Below, piece after piece: positions 1-9,326 of a DNA stretch of 64,000 nt. The position numbers and the translations under genes were made by a program. This DNA is from Massilia norwichensis (GTDB taxonomy: Bacteria; Pseudomonadota; Gammaproteobacteria; Burkholderiales; Burkholderiaceae_D): assembly GCF_024753245.1 (NCBI RefSeq), contig NZ_JANUGX010000001.1, positions 62,001-126,000 on the forward strand, in the 5' to 3' direction. The notes beneath the pieces are model-generated. The model ran no database searches. It saw only the letters and a list, made by a program, of their open reading frames with translations, and was not told where the DNA came from. The first letter of the stretch is position 1. Each line of letters begins with the position of its first letter.

Positions 1-1272
<1,272 letters not shown>

Positions 1273-1455
1273 GATGAAACACCTTTTTTGATGATGGAAA
1301 TCTTTCGCGGATCGTCCAGGCCAACCATGCTTTCTTGTTATTCTTCGTGCCGTGGCCCACAATCCTTACTACCGTTGCCGAGCATTTTAACCCGCGTTTG
1401 TGCATTGCACCGTGTGGCCCCTGCAACTTTGTCATCATCTTAGCAAAAAGGCACC

Positions 1456-2304
1456 ATGACTCCTTCCAGCACACCGCCCAATCCGAACGCCGCCCGCACC
1501 GTTTTCTTCGTTTCCGACGGTACCGGCATCACGGCCGAGACCTTCGGCCACGCGGTGCTGAGCCAGTTCGAGATGCGCTTCCGCCAGATCCGCCTGCCCT
1601 TCATCGATACGATCGAGAAGGCCTACGACGCGGCGCGCCGCATCAACGACGTCGCCCTGTCCGACAACCAGCGCCCGATCGTGTTCTCGACCCTGGTCAA
1701 GCACGACCTGTCGAGCGTGATCCGCGCGGCCCAGGGCATGCACATGGATTTGTTCCAGACCTTCGTCGCGCCGCTCGAGCAGGAACTGGGCGTGAAGTCG
1801 ACCCACACCATCGGCCGCATCCACAACGTGGTCGACAGCGAGGAATACAAGAGCCGCATCGAGGCGATCAACTTCTCGCTGGCCCACGACGACGGCCAGT
1901 CGCACAAGAACCTGGCGGAGGCCGACGTGATCCTGGTCGGCGTCTCGCGCTCGGGCAAGACCCCGACCAGCCTGTACCTGGCGATGCAGTACGGGATCAA
2001 GGCCGCCAACTACCCGCTGATTCCGGACGATTTCGAACGCGGCAAACTGCCGTCGGCGCTGCCGCCCTTCAAGCACAAGCTGTTCGGATTGACGATCACG
2101 CCGGAACGCCTGGCCGAGATCCGCAACGAGCGGCGCGCCGGCAGCAAATATGCGTCGATCGAGAATTGCCGCTACGAGGTCAACGAGGCCGAGACCATGA
2201 TGCGGCGCGAGGGGATACGCTGGCTGTCGTCGACGACCAAGTCGATCGAGGAGATTTCGACGACCATTCTTCAGGAGATCAAGCCGGATCGTCGGGAATA
2301 TTAA
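1456..2304 (+). CDS. ppsR: PEP synthase regulatory protein (bifunctional kinase/pyrophosphorylase, DUF299)
   Basis: The 282-residue protein carries the family's N-terminal [14 protein letters not shown] motif (about residues 16-29) and a P-loop-like [11 protein letters not shown] motif (about 162-172). Members of this family inactivate PEP synthase by ADP-dependent phosphorylation of a threonine and reactivate it by phosphate-dependent dephosphorylation. Length is normal for the family. The start is preceded by AAAAAGG at a good distance. It is divergent from ppsA, the usual arrangement in betaproteobacteria, which supports the assignment. A long imperfect inverted repeat follows the stop codon and may serve as its 3' end. 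Confidence 0.95.
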   Translation: MTPSSTPPNPNAARTVFFVSDGTGITAETFGHAVLSQFEMRFRQIRLPFIDTIEKAYDAARRINDVALSDNQRPIVFSTLVKHDLSSVIRAAQGMHMDLFQTFVAPLEQELGVKSTHTIGRIHNVVDSEEYKSRIEAINFSLAHDDGQSHKNLAEADVILVGVSRSGKTPTSLYLAMQYGIKAANYPLIPDDFERGKLPSALPPFKHKLFGLTITPERLAEIRNERRAGSKYASIENCRYEVNEAETMMRREGIRWLSSTTKSIEEISTTILQEIKPDRREY

Positions 2305-2313
2305 GCCCTGCCA

Positions 2314-2397
2314 CCGTCGTTCCCGCGCAGGCGGGAATCCAAGTTGAGCAAGCGGGCAGCGAACAAACTTGGGTCCCCGCCTTCGCGGGGACGACGG
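2314..2397. repeat. Long inverted repeat, dRS3-like family, copy 1
   Basis: Two 32-nt arms (2314-2345 and 2366-2397) are reverse complements with only four mismatches, separated by 20 nt. Each arm contains its own small palindrome of the form TTCCCGCG-CAG-GCGGGAA. The core resembles the neisserial dRS3 element (ATTCCC-N8-GGGAAT). A second copy lies at 22996-23075. Both sit just after a stop codon. The RNA would fold into a long hairpin and could act as a 3' end or stability element, which is an inference. Confidence 0.8.
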
Positions 2398-2408
2398 GCG
2401 GCTGCGGG

Positions 2409-3620
2409 TTAGAAAAAGTGCCGCCAATCCTCAAGCCACCCCGGAAACGCCGAAGCCGCCATCGGATTGGCAATATGGTAGCCCTGCGCATACGTGCAGC
2501 CCAAGCCCTGCAGGAAATCCCAGTCCTGGCGCGTCTCGACACCGACCGCCACCGACATCCGGTCCAGGCTGTGCGCCAGCCCCAGGCAGGACTTCAGCAC
2601 GGTGCCCAGCGGGCGCTTCTTGGAGGCGCCGTCGACGAAGGAACGGTCGATCTTCAGTTCCGAGAACGGAATCCGCGCCAGCAGCTGCAGGTTGGAGCGC
2701 CCGGTGCCGTAGTCGTCGATCGCCAGGCCGAAGCCCATCATGCGCAGGCGCACCAGGCGCTCGATGAAGTCGGCGTCGAATTTCAGGATCGCCGCTTCGG
2801 GGATCTCGAACGTCAGGTAGTCGGGCATCAGGCCGTGGCGCTTCATGCAGGATTGCACCTGGCGGATGAAGTGGGGATGCGCCAGCGTTTCGGGCGCCAG
2901 GTTCAGCGAGATCGAGATCGGGATGCCCTGGTCGTGATACTTGCGGCAGCACTCGACCGACAGCTCGATCATGGTCCAGTCGAGGAAGTCGATGCGGTTG
3001 TTCTGCTCCAGCGCGTCGATGAAGGCGCCCGGGCCCAGCACACCATGCTCGGGATGGCGCCAGCGCGCGAAGGTCTCCAGGCCTTTCACCTGGCCGGTCG
3101 CCAGTTCGATCTTGGGCTGGAAGAAGGGTTCGAACTGGCGCTGCTGCAGGCCGACGCCGACCTCGGCGAAACTGAAGGCCGGCGAGCTGGGGGCCGCACG
3201 CGGACGGGCCGGCGGCTGCAGGTTGTCCAGCAGCGTCTTCAGCTTGGCGCTGGAAACCGGCTTGGCCACCGTGCCGAGCAGCTCGACGCCATAGGCCTGA
3301 GCCAGGGTCTCGACCGAGAACAGCACGCTGGCCGGCTGGGCGCCGATCACGATCAGGCGCACGCCCGACTTCAGGCCCGCGATCGCGCGCAGCAGTTCGA
3401 GGCCGTCCATGCCGCCCAGGGCCAGGTCGATGACGGCGACGTCGACTTTCGGCGTGAAGCCGGCCTGCAGGGTGCGCAGCGCGGTCGGGCCGTCGGGCAC
3501 GTCGGTGACGCGGCTTGCGCCGAGCTGGCCGAGCGCTTCGATCAGCGCGCGGCGCTGCACCGGTTCGGCTTCCGCCACCAGGAAATGTAGGTTCTGTAAA
3601 GCTGACTGCATTGTGTCCAT
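2409..3620 (-). CDS. Receiver-EAL domain protein, probably inactive as a c-di-GMP phosphodiesterase
   Basis: The 403-residue protein has a receiver-like domain (about 10-130) followed by an EAL domain (about 160-395). The receiver keeps the phospho-acceptor position (D65) and K120. The acidic pair is reduced to E17/A18 and the usual Thr/Ser is a glycine. In the EAL domain the signature is E182-T-F instead of EAL. N240, E275, D302/D303, K323 and Q379 are kept, but the general-base glutamate of the EGVE motif is a valine (V359). From known EAL chemistry this suggests a binding or scaffold role, not c-di-GMP hydrolysis. The start at 3620 was chosen because CGGAG lies just upstream. In-frame ATGs at 3611 and 3674 are alternatives. 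No partner kinase is adjacent. Confidence 0.85.
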   Translation of the reverse strand: MDTMQSALQNLHFLVAEAEPVQRRALIEALGQLGASRVTDVPDGPTALRTLQAGFTPKVDVAVIDLALGGMDGLELLRAIAGLKSGVRLIVIGAQPASVLFSVETLAQAYGVELLGTVAKPVSSAKLKTLLDNLQPPARPRAAPSSPAFSFAEVGVGLQQRQFEPFFQPKIELATGQVKGLETFARWRHPEHGVLGPGAFIDALEQNNRIDFLDWTMIELSVECCRKYHDQGIPISISLNLAPETLAHPHFIRQVQSCMKRHGLMPDYLTFEIPEAAILKFDADFIERLVRLRMMGFGLAIDDYGTGRSNLQLLARIPFSELKIDRSFVDGASKKRPLGTVLKSCLGLAHSLDRMSVAVGVETRQDWDFLQGLGCTYAQGYHIANPMAASAFPGWLEDWRHFF

Positions 3621-3682
3621 TCCGACTCCGCTTGCCCAGCCCAAAGGGTACATGGCGCCAGCGGCGGCGTCCATCTTTGGCG

Positions 3683-4489
3683 TTAGCGCTGTTGCCGCGA
3701 CTGCCGCAGTTGCCGCAGTTGCTCAAAAAAGCACACCGCGGCGCAGGCGGCCACGTTCAGGGACTCGACCTGGCCCGCGTGCGGCACCGCGACGCGCCGG
3801 CTGGCCAGCTGCAGCAGTTCATCGGACACGCCCTGCCCTTCGTGACCCAGGACCCAGGCCACCGGCTTGGACAAGTCCAGCGCCGGGTCGTACAGGCTGT
3901 CGGCGGCATAGCCGCTGGTGGCCAGCACCGGCACCTGGGCGTCGCGCGCCAGCGCCGGCAAATCGGCGTTCTCGAAGATCTCCAGCACGAAGTGCGCGCC
4001 CATCGCTGCGCGCAGCACCTTGGGCGACCAGCAGAAGGCCGTGCCGGGGCTGCACCAGACCTGCCTGATGCCGGCCGCGCCGGCGCTGCGCAGGATGGAG
4101 CCGACGTTGCCCGGGTCCTGCACGCCATCCAGCAGCACCGCGGAGACGGTGAGCCGCTGCGGCAGCGCGGGGCTGGGGGTCTCGATCACGAACACCAGGT
4201 TGACGCCGTGCTCGACCTGGCTGATGGCGCCGAACAGCGCCTCCGGCAGCGCCGTCACGTGGCCGCGGGCGGCCTCGACGCGCTCGACGATGCCCGCCAC
4301 TTCCGGGTTGGCCAGCGCATCCTCGGACACCACGCAATGCGCCGGCAGGCCCTTCAGGTCGAGCCAGGACTGGCACAGGTGCACGCCGTCCAGCAGCGAG
4401 CGGCCGGCCTTGCGGCGCGCCTGCGAGCTGGTGGCCAGTGCTTTCAGCTCCTTGTAGAAGGCGTTGTCGCGCGAACTGACGGTCTTCAT
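3683..4489 (-). CDS. TrmH/SpoU-family RNA 2'-O-methyltransferase
   Basis: This 268-residue protein has an N-terminal substrate-binding part (about 1-110) and a C-terminal SPOUT methyltransferase domain. The three family motifs are visible: [32 protein letters not shown] and [17 protein letters not shown]. Such enzymes transfer a methyl group from S-adenosylmethionine to a ribose 2'-OH in rRNA or tRNA. The exact target cannot be told from sequence. The ATG at 4489 overlaps the rnhB stop as ATGA (4486-4489), so the two are translationally coupled. An upstream extension of the frame reads as noise and was rejected. The C-terminus is unusually glutamine/arginine-rich ([12 protein letters not shown]). 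Confidence 0.9.
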   Translation of the reverse strand: MKTVSSRDNAFYKELKALATSSQARRKAGRSLLDGVHLCQSWLDLKGLPAHCVVSEDALANPEVAGIVERVEAARGHVTALPEALFGAISQVEHGVNLVFVIETPSPALPQRLTVSAVLLDGVQDPGNVGSILRSAGAAGIRQVWCSPGTAFCWSPKVLRAAMGAHFVLEIFENADLPALARDAQVPVLATSGYAADSLYDPALDLSKPVAWVLGHEGQGVSDELLQLASRRVAVPHAGQVESLNVAACAAVCFFEQLRQLRQSRQQR

Positions 4490-5169
4490 GCGGCCACGCC
4501 TTCGAGGCTGGCGAACAAATCCGGTTCGCAAGGGTCGGGCTTTAGAAGCGCGCGCACCGGCGCAAACGAGCGGCGGTGCACCGGGCACGGGCCGTGCAGG
4601 CGCAGGCGTTCCAGGTGCAGCGCGGTCGAATAGCCCTTGTGCTGGTCGAAGGCGTACTGCGGGTAGGCTTCGTGCAGCGCCACCAGGGCGGCGTCGCGCG
4701 CGGTCTTGGCCAGAATCGAGGCCGCCGAGATGGCGTGCACCTTGTCGTCGCCCTCCACCACCGCGTGGGCGCGGATCGCTGGCGGCAGCTGCGGGCAGCG
4801 GTTGCCGTCGATCAGGGCGATGGTCGGGGTCAAGCCCAGCTGCTCGACCGCGCGGCGCATCGCCAGCATGGTCGCCTGCAGGATGTTGATGGTATCGATC
4901 TCGTGGTGCGAGCACTCGGCGATGGCCCAGGCCAGCGCCTGTTCGCGGATGATCGGGGCCAGCTCGTCGCGCCGCGCCTCGGTCAGCTTCTTCGAGTCGC
5001 GCAGGCCTTCGATCGGCCGCTTCGGATCGAGGATCACGGCGGCGGCGAACACCGGCCCGGCCAGCGGTCCGCGGCCGGCTTCGTCGACGCCGCAGACGAT
5101 GTCGTCGAGCGTAAACGGACGGTTTTTCACCGGCAGGCCGGGATAGAAATTGAACTTCTTTTTCGTCAT
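4486..5169 (-). CDS. rnhB: Ribonuclease HII
   Basis: The 227-residue protein opens with the [15 protein letters not shown] motif containing the first catalytic acids. It then shows IDGNRCP and the [11 protein letters not shown] segment typical of RNase HII. It removes the RNA strand from RNA-DNA hybrids and nicks at single ribonucleotides in DNA, using divalent metal. The family length is about 200-225. It follows lpxB with a gap of 16 bases in the lpx cluster, a common arrangement in proteobacteria, and overlaps the methyltransferase start by 4 bp. Confidence 0.96.
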   Translation of the reverse strand: MTKKKFNFYPGLPVKNRPFTLDDIVCGVDEAGRGPLAGPVFAAAVILDPKRPIEGLRDSKKLTEARRDELAPIIREQALAWAIAECSHHEIDTINILQATMLAMRRAVEQLGLTPTIALIDGNRCPQLPPAIRAHAVVEGDDKVHAISAASILAKTARDAALVALHEAYPQYAFDQHKGYSTALHLERLRLHGPCPVHRRSFAPVRALLKPDPCEPDLFASLEGVAA

Positions 5170-5185
5170 ATGACTGGTCTAACTG

Positions 5186-6367
5186 TTACCGTTTGCCGAT
5201 GACTTCGAGCACGGCCTTGCTGCTCTCTTCGGCGCTGTCGCGCAGCAGGCTGTGGTGCATGTCCAGGAAGCGCTGCCGCAGCCTGCCGCGGTTGGCCTCG
5301 TCCCTCAGCTGGAACCAGACGGCGTCGGCCAGGGCCTGCGGCGTGGCGGCGTGCTGCAGGAACTCCGGCACCACGAATTCGCGCGCCAGGATGTTCGGCA
5401 GCCCGATCCATGGCAGGTAGCCCATGTTCCGGATCAGCAGCCATTCGGCCTGCACCACCTTGTAGGCGATCACCATCGGCTTCTTGAACAGGGCCACTTC
5501 CAGCGTCGCCGTGCCGGACGCCGCCAGCACCGCATCGGCACTGGCGATGCAATCGTGCGACTGGCCGTCGACCAGGCGCAGCGTGCCGCCGTCGATGAGG
5601 TCCCGGTGACCCGCTTTCGCCAACAGCTCCACAAGATACGCCTTCTGGCGCTCGCCCGCCATCGGCGCGACGAAACGCAGCGCCGGGTCGCGCTTCGCCA
5701 GCAGCGCGACGGCGCCGGCGAAAGGCGCACTGAGATGCTTGATCTCGACCATGCGGCTGCCCGGCATCACGGTGACGACCTTCGCATCCTCGGGAATGCC
5801 GAGCCGGCGGCGCGCGGCGGCCACGTCCGGCTGCAGCGGAATCTGCTCGGCCAGCGGGTGGCCGATGTAAGTGGCCGGCACACCGGCCTTTCGATAAATC
5901 TCTTCCTCGAAGGGGAAGATCAGCAGCATGTGCGAGACCGCGCGCTGGATCTTCTTGATGCGCCCGCCGCGCCAGGCCCAGATCTGCGGGCCGACGAAGT
6001 GCAGGGTCGGGATGCCGGCAGCGCGCAGCTGTTCTTCCAGGCCCAGGTTGAAGCCGGGGTAATCGGCGCCGATGAAGGCCGCCGGACGCTCCGCAAGCAG
6101 GCGGTCGCGCAGGCGGTTCTGGATGCCCTTCAGCTCGCGATAGCGCAGCAGCACGGGCAGCAGGCCGCGCACCGTCAGGGTGTCCATCGGCACGTCCGAC
6201 TGCAGGCCCTGCTCCAGCATGCGCGGCCCGCCGATGCCGGTGAAGCGCAGGTCCGGCAGGTGCGGCTTCAGCCCGGCCATCAGGCGCGCCGCCAGCATAT
6301 CGCCGGAGACCTCGCCTGCGACTAAGGCGAGATGCGGGGCGAGCTGTGTTTCAGCGGACGATGCCAC
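5186..6367 (-). CDS. lpxB: Lipid-A-disaccharide synthase
   Basis: This glycosyltransferase (family GT19) joins UDP-2,3-diacylglucosamine and lipid X to form the tetraacyl disaccharide of lipid A at the inner membrane surface. The N-terminus shows LALVAGEVSGDMLAARL, and the middle shows FVGPQIWAWR and VMPGSR, all typical. A GTG at 6367 was chosen as start. It gives 393 residues, close to the E. coli length (382), and puts the VAGE motif at the expected distance from the start. An ATG at 6436 is also in frame but adds an arginine-rich stretch that overlaps lpxA more deeply. The gene overlaps the end of lpxA (stop at 6351) by 17 bp. Confidence 0.94.
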   Translation of the reverse strand: MASSAETQLAPHLALVAGEVSGDMLAARLMAGLKPHLPDLRFTGIGGPRMLEQGLQSDVPMDTLTVRGLLPVLLRYRELKGIQNRLRDRLLAERPAAFIGADYPGFNLGLEEQLRAAGIPTLHFVGPQIWAWRGGRIKKIQRAVSHMLLIFPFEEEIYRKAGVPATYIGHPLAEQIPLQPDVAAARRRLGIPEDAKVVTVMPGSRMVEIKHLSAPFAGAVALLAKRDPALRFVAPMAGERQKAYLVELLAKAGHRDLIDGGTLRLVDGQSHDCIASADAVLAASGTATLEVALFKKPMVIAYKVVQAEWLLIRNMGYLPWIGLPNILAREFVVPEFLQHAATPQALADAVWFQLRDEANRGRLRQRFLDMHHSLLRDSAEESSKAVLEVIGKR

Positions 6368-7142
6368 GGGTCGTGGTGCCGAGGAAGTCGAGCATGGCCT
6401 GGATCTGCGGAGCAGCGTCGCCGCCTTGCGCCGCATCCTGGGCCAGCTTGGCCTTGGCTTCTTCCAGCGTCAGGCCGGTACGGTAGATGTCCTTGTAGGC
6501 CGCGCGGATGGCGTTGATCTGCTCGCGCGTGAAACCGCGGCGCTTCAGGCCCTCGATGTTGACGCCGTGCGCCTCGGCCGGGTTGCCGGAGACGAGCACG
6601 TAAGGCGGCACGTCCTGGGTCAGGCTGGTGTACATGCCGATGAAGGCATGCGCGCCGATCTTGCAGAACTGGTGCACGCCGCAGTAGCCCGACAGGATCG
6701 CCCAGTCGCCCACCTGGACGTGGCCGGCCAGCTGCGCGTTGTTCGAGAAGATCGTGTGGCTGCCGACCTGGCAGTCGTGCGCCAGGTGCACGTAGGCCGA
6801 GATCCAGTTGTCGTCGCCCAGGCGGGTCACGCCCGCGTCCTGGGCGGTGCCCAGATTGAAGGTCGTGAATTCGCGGATGGTGTTGCCGTTGCCGATTTCG
6901 AGGCGGGTCGGCTCGCCGGCCCACTTCTTGTCCTGCGGCGCCGCGCCCAGCGAGGCGAACTGGAAGATCTTGTTGTCCTTGCCGATCGTCGTGTGCCCTT
7001 CGATCACGACGTGCGGGCCGACCACGGTGCCGCTGTCGATGCGCACGTGCGGGCCGATGATCGAATAAGGGCCGACCTCGACCGAGCTGTCCAGCTGGGC
7101 CTGCGGATCGACGATCGCGGTCGGGTGAATCCTGCTGCTCAT
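6351..7142 (-). CDS. lpxA: UDP-N-acetylglucosamine O-acyltransferase
   Basis: The 263-residue protein starts with IHPTAIVDPQAQL and consists of hexapeptide repeats that form a left-handed beta helix, then a helical C-terminus. The AYVHLAHDCQVG segment carries the catalytic histidine region. It performs the first step of lipid A synthesis, moving the 3-hydroxyacyl chain from acyl carrier protein to UDP-GlcNAc. The length matches E. coli LpxA (262). The ATG at 7142 overlaps the fabZ stop (TAATG), showing tight coupling. An in-frame ATG at 7196 lies inside fabZ and adds a non-homologous lead, so it was rejected. Confidence 0.96.
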   Translation of the reverse strand: MSSRIHPTAIVDPQAQLDSSVEVGPYSIIGPHVRIDSGTVVGPHVVIEGHTTIGKDNKIFQFASLGAAPQDKKWAGEPTRLEIGNGNTIREFTTFNLGTAQDAGVTRLGDDNWISAYVHLAHDCQVGSHTIFSNNAQLAGHVQVGDWAILSGYCGVHQFCKIGAHAFIGMYTSLTQDVPPYVLVSGNPAEAHGVNIEGLKRRGFTREQINAIRAAYKDIYRTGLTLEEAKAKLAQDAAQGGDAAPQIQAMLDFLGTTTRGIVR

Positions 7143-7642
7143 TACTGCCCCGCTGCCGCCGGTGCGCCGGCCGATTCGTTGGCACGGATGGTGCACATCA
7201 GTTCCGCTTCCACCGCGACCTTGCCGTCGACGCTGGCCTGGGCCTTGTACTTCCAGATGCCGCGCGAGCTGCGCAGGATCTCGACGTCCATCCTGAGCTG
7301 GTCGCCGGGGCCGACCGGGCGCTTGAAACGGCAGTTGTCGATGCCGACGAAGTACACCACCGAATTCTCGTCCGGCTTCACGTTCATGGTCATGAAGGAC
7401 AGGATGGCCGCGGTCTGGGCCAGCGCCTCGACCATCAGCACGCCCGGCATGACCGGCTGGTGCGGGAAGTGGCCGTTGAAGAACTCCTCGTTCACCGTGA
7501 CGTTCTTGATCGCGGTGATGGTCTTGCCCAGCTCATAGTCGACCACGCGGTCCACCAGCAGCAGCGGATAGCGGTGCGGCAGGTATTCCTTGATCTGGGT
7601 GATGTTGAGGATCTTCGATTCGGTGGTCTGTTCGGTCGTCAT
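7142..7642 (-). CDS. fabZ: 3-hydroxyacyl-ACP dehydratase
   Basis: The 166-residue hot-dog fold enzyme has the diagnostic [21 protein letters not shown] region, with the active-site histidine in GHFP and the helix glutamate in VEALAQ. It dehydrates 3-hydroxyacyl-ACP in fatty acid elongation and competes with LpxA and LpxD for 3-hydroxyacyl-ACP. This explains its place between lpxD and lpxA. Its ATG overlaps the lpxD stop by 4 bp (ATGA, 7639-7642). Length is slightly above the usual 145-155 because of N- and C-terminal extensions. Confidence 0.97.
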   Translation of the reverse strand: MTTEQTTESKILNITQIKEYLPHRYPLLLVDRVVDYELGKTITAIKNVTVNEEFFNGHFPHQPVMPGVLMVEALAQTAAILSFMTMNVKPDENSVVYFVGIDNCRFKRPVGPGDQLRMDVEILRSSRGIWKYKAQASVDGKVAVEAELMCTIRANESAGAPAAAGQ

Positions 7643-8697
7643 TTTTGTTCTGCGTTGTCAGTCAGGTTTTTGATTTGCTTTTCCAGCGTGCGGATCTTTT
7701 CGCGCATCGAAGACAGGTTGCGCACGATGGCGGCGCTCTTCTCCCACTCCGCATTCTTGGCCAGCGGGTAGAAGCCGGTGTACTGGCCCGGCTCGAGCAC
7801 CGAGCGCGAGACCATGCTGCCCGAGGAGATATGGACATTGTCCGCGATTTCCAGGTGGCCGAGCACCATGGCGGCGCCGCCGAAGGTGCAGTTCTTGCCG
7901 ATCCTGGCGCTGCCCGCCACGCCCACGCAGCCGGCCATGGCGGTGTTCGCGCCGATGTGGCAGTTGTGGCCGATCTGGATCTGGTTGTCGAGCTTCACGC
8001 CATCTTCGATGATTGTGTCGGCCAGCGCGCCGCGGTCGATCGTGGTGTTGGCGCCGACGTCGACGTCGTCGCCCAGCAGCACGCGCCCGGTCTGCGGAAT
8101 CTTGATGTAGACGCCGTTTTCCTTGGCGAAGCCGAAGCCGTCGGTGCCGATCACGGCGCCCGAATGCAGGATGCCGCGCTTGCCGATCCTGCAGCGCGCG
8201 TGGAAGGTCACGTTGGCGAACAGGTGCGTCTCTTCGCCGATCTCGGCCTCGCGGCCGACGAAGCAGCCGGCATCGATGATCGCGCCAGCCTTCACCACGG
8301 CGCCCGCTTCGACCGTCACGTTCGGGCCGATATGCGCACTGGGGTCGATGCTGGCGCTGTCGTGGACCACGGCGCTGGGGTGCACGCCCGGCGCCGGCGG
8401 CGTTTCGTCGAGCGCCGCGAAGTACTGGGCGACGCGGGCGAAGTAGGCGTAGGGGTTGGTGGTGACGATGCGCGTGCCTTCGTAAGTGGCGGCGACGGTG
8501 GTGTCGTCCATCGGCGCGACGATCAGCGCCGCGGCCCTGCTCTGCCCCGCGAGCGCGCGCAGTTTGCTATTGCTAAGAAAGCTGATGTGCGAAGCATCGG
8601 CGCTGTCCAGCGGGGCGATGCCCTGAACCTCGAGGTTCGGGTTGCCCACCAACTGTCCGCCGAAGCGTTCGACCAATTCACCCAGTCGAGTGCCCAT
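7639..8697 (-). CDS. lpxD: UDP-3-O-(3-hydroxyacyl)glucosamine N-acyltransferase
   Basis: The 352-residue protein has the N-terminal uridine-binding domain (up to about residue 105) ending in [17 protein letters not shown]. Hexapeptide repeats follow, with [19 protein letters not shown] and the catalytic-histidine segment [11 protein letters not shown]-terminal helix (residues 320-352, many K, E and N) completes it. It adds the N-linked 3-hydroxyacyl chain in the third step of lipid A synthesis. Length and motif order are normal. It is preceded, in transcription order, by skp and a strong hairpin at 8735-8766. Confidence 0.97.
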   Translation of the reverse strand: MGTRLGELVERFGGQLVGNPNLEVQGIAPLDSADASHISFLSNSKLRALAGQSRAAALIVAPMDDTTVAATYEGTRIVTTNPYAYFARVAQYFAALDETPPAPGVHPSAVVHDSASIDPSAHIGPNVTVEAGAVVKAGAIIDAGCFVGREAEIGEETHLFANVTFHARCRIGKRGILHSGAVIGTDGFGFAKENGVYIKIPQTGRVLLGDDVDVGANTTIDRGALADTIIEDGVKLDNQIQIGHNCHIGANTAMAGCVGVAGSARIGKNCTFGGAAMVLGHLEIADNVHISSGSMVSRSVLEPGQYTGFYPLAKNAEWEKSAAIVRNLSSMREKIRTLEKQIKNLTDNAEQK

Positions 8698-8734
8698 CTG
8701 GTCGTTCCGTAAAAAGTAAAATCTGAATAATGAT

Positions 8735-8766
8735 ACGCCGGCCGGGCGCTTCCGTCCGGCCGGCGT
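8735..8766 (-). other. Strong GC hairpin between skp and lpxD
   Basis: Two 11-nt arms, ACGCCGGCCGG at 8735-8745 and its exact reverse complement at 8756-8766, flank a 10-nt loop. It lies in the 87-bp gap after skp. No T-run follows directly on the minus strand, so it is more likely an RNA processing or stability hairpin, or a partial attenuator, than a classical terminator. Confidence 0.6.
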
Positions 8767-8784
8767 TCGATTGAAAGCAAGCGC

Positions 8785-9309
8785 TTATTTATCGAGCAGC
8801 TTGAGTACGCGGTCGGTGATGTCGATGCGCGGGCTGGCCCAGATGGCTTCCTGCAGCACGACGTCGATGTGCTCCTGCTCCGCCACCTGCTCGATCAGCT
8901 TGAAGGCGCGCTGCGCGATGGCGGCGCGTTCCTCGTTCTTACGCTGCAGCAGGTCCTCGTTGAACTCGCGCTGCATGCGCTGCACGTCCTTCTCCATGTC
9001 GAGCAGTTCGCGGGTGCGGCGGGTGCGGTCGATGTCGTTCAGCTTCGGCGCGTCGTCGTCGAACTTCTCGCGCGCGCTCTTGAAGCGCTTGACCATGTCG
9101 TCGACCTGCTTCTGGCGCTTGGAAAACTCGGCCTGGATCTTCTCGTCGGCGTTACGCGCCAGTTTCGATTCCGTCATCAGCCTTTCGGTGTAGATGAAGC
9201 CGATCCGGCCGGTCGCCTGCGCCTGTGCATTCGCATGCAGCAGCGCGCCCGCGCACACGGCGGCAAGCGCTGCGATTCTGGGCAAGGAGGCTATCGATTT
9301 ATTCAACAT
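8785..9309 (-). CDS. skp: OmpH/Skp periplasmic chaperone
   Basis: The 174-residue protein starts with a typical signal peptide (residues 1-30, cleavage likely after ANAQAQA). The mature part begins RIGFIYTERLM and is then a long charged alpha-helical hairpin (about 50-140) rich in K, R, E and Q. This is the tentacle architecture of Skp, which holds unfolded outer-membrane proteins in the periplasm. It ends in a small beta segment (VVLQEAIWASPRIDITDRVLK). It lies directly downstream of bamA with a 17-bp gap, as in most proteobacteria. Confidence 0.94.
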   Translation of the reverse strand: MLNKSIASLPRIAALAAVCAGALLHANAQAQATGRIGFIYTERLMTESKLARNADEKIQAEFSKRQKQVDDMVKRFKSAREKFDDDAPKLNDIDRTRRTRELLDMEKDVQRMQREFNEDLLQRKNEERAAIAQRAFKLIEQVAEQEHIDVVLQEAIWASPRIDITDRVLKLLDK

Positions 9310-9326
9310 GAGCTCCGCAATCCTTA

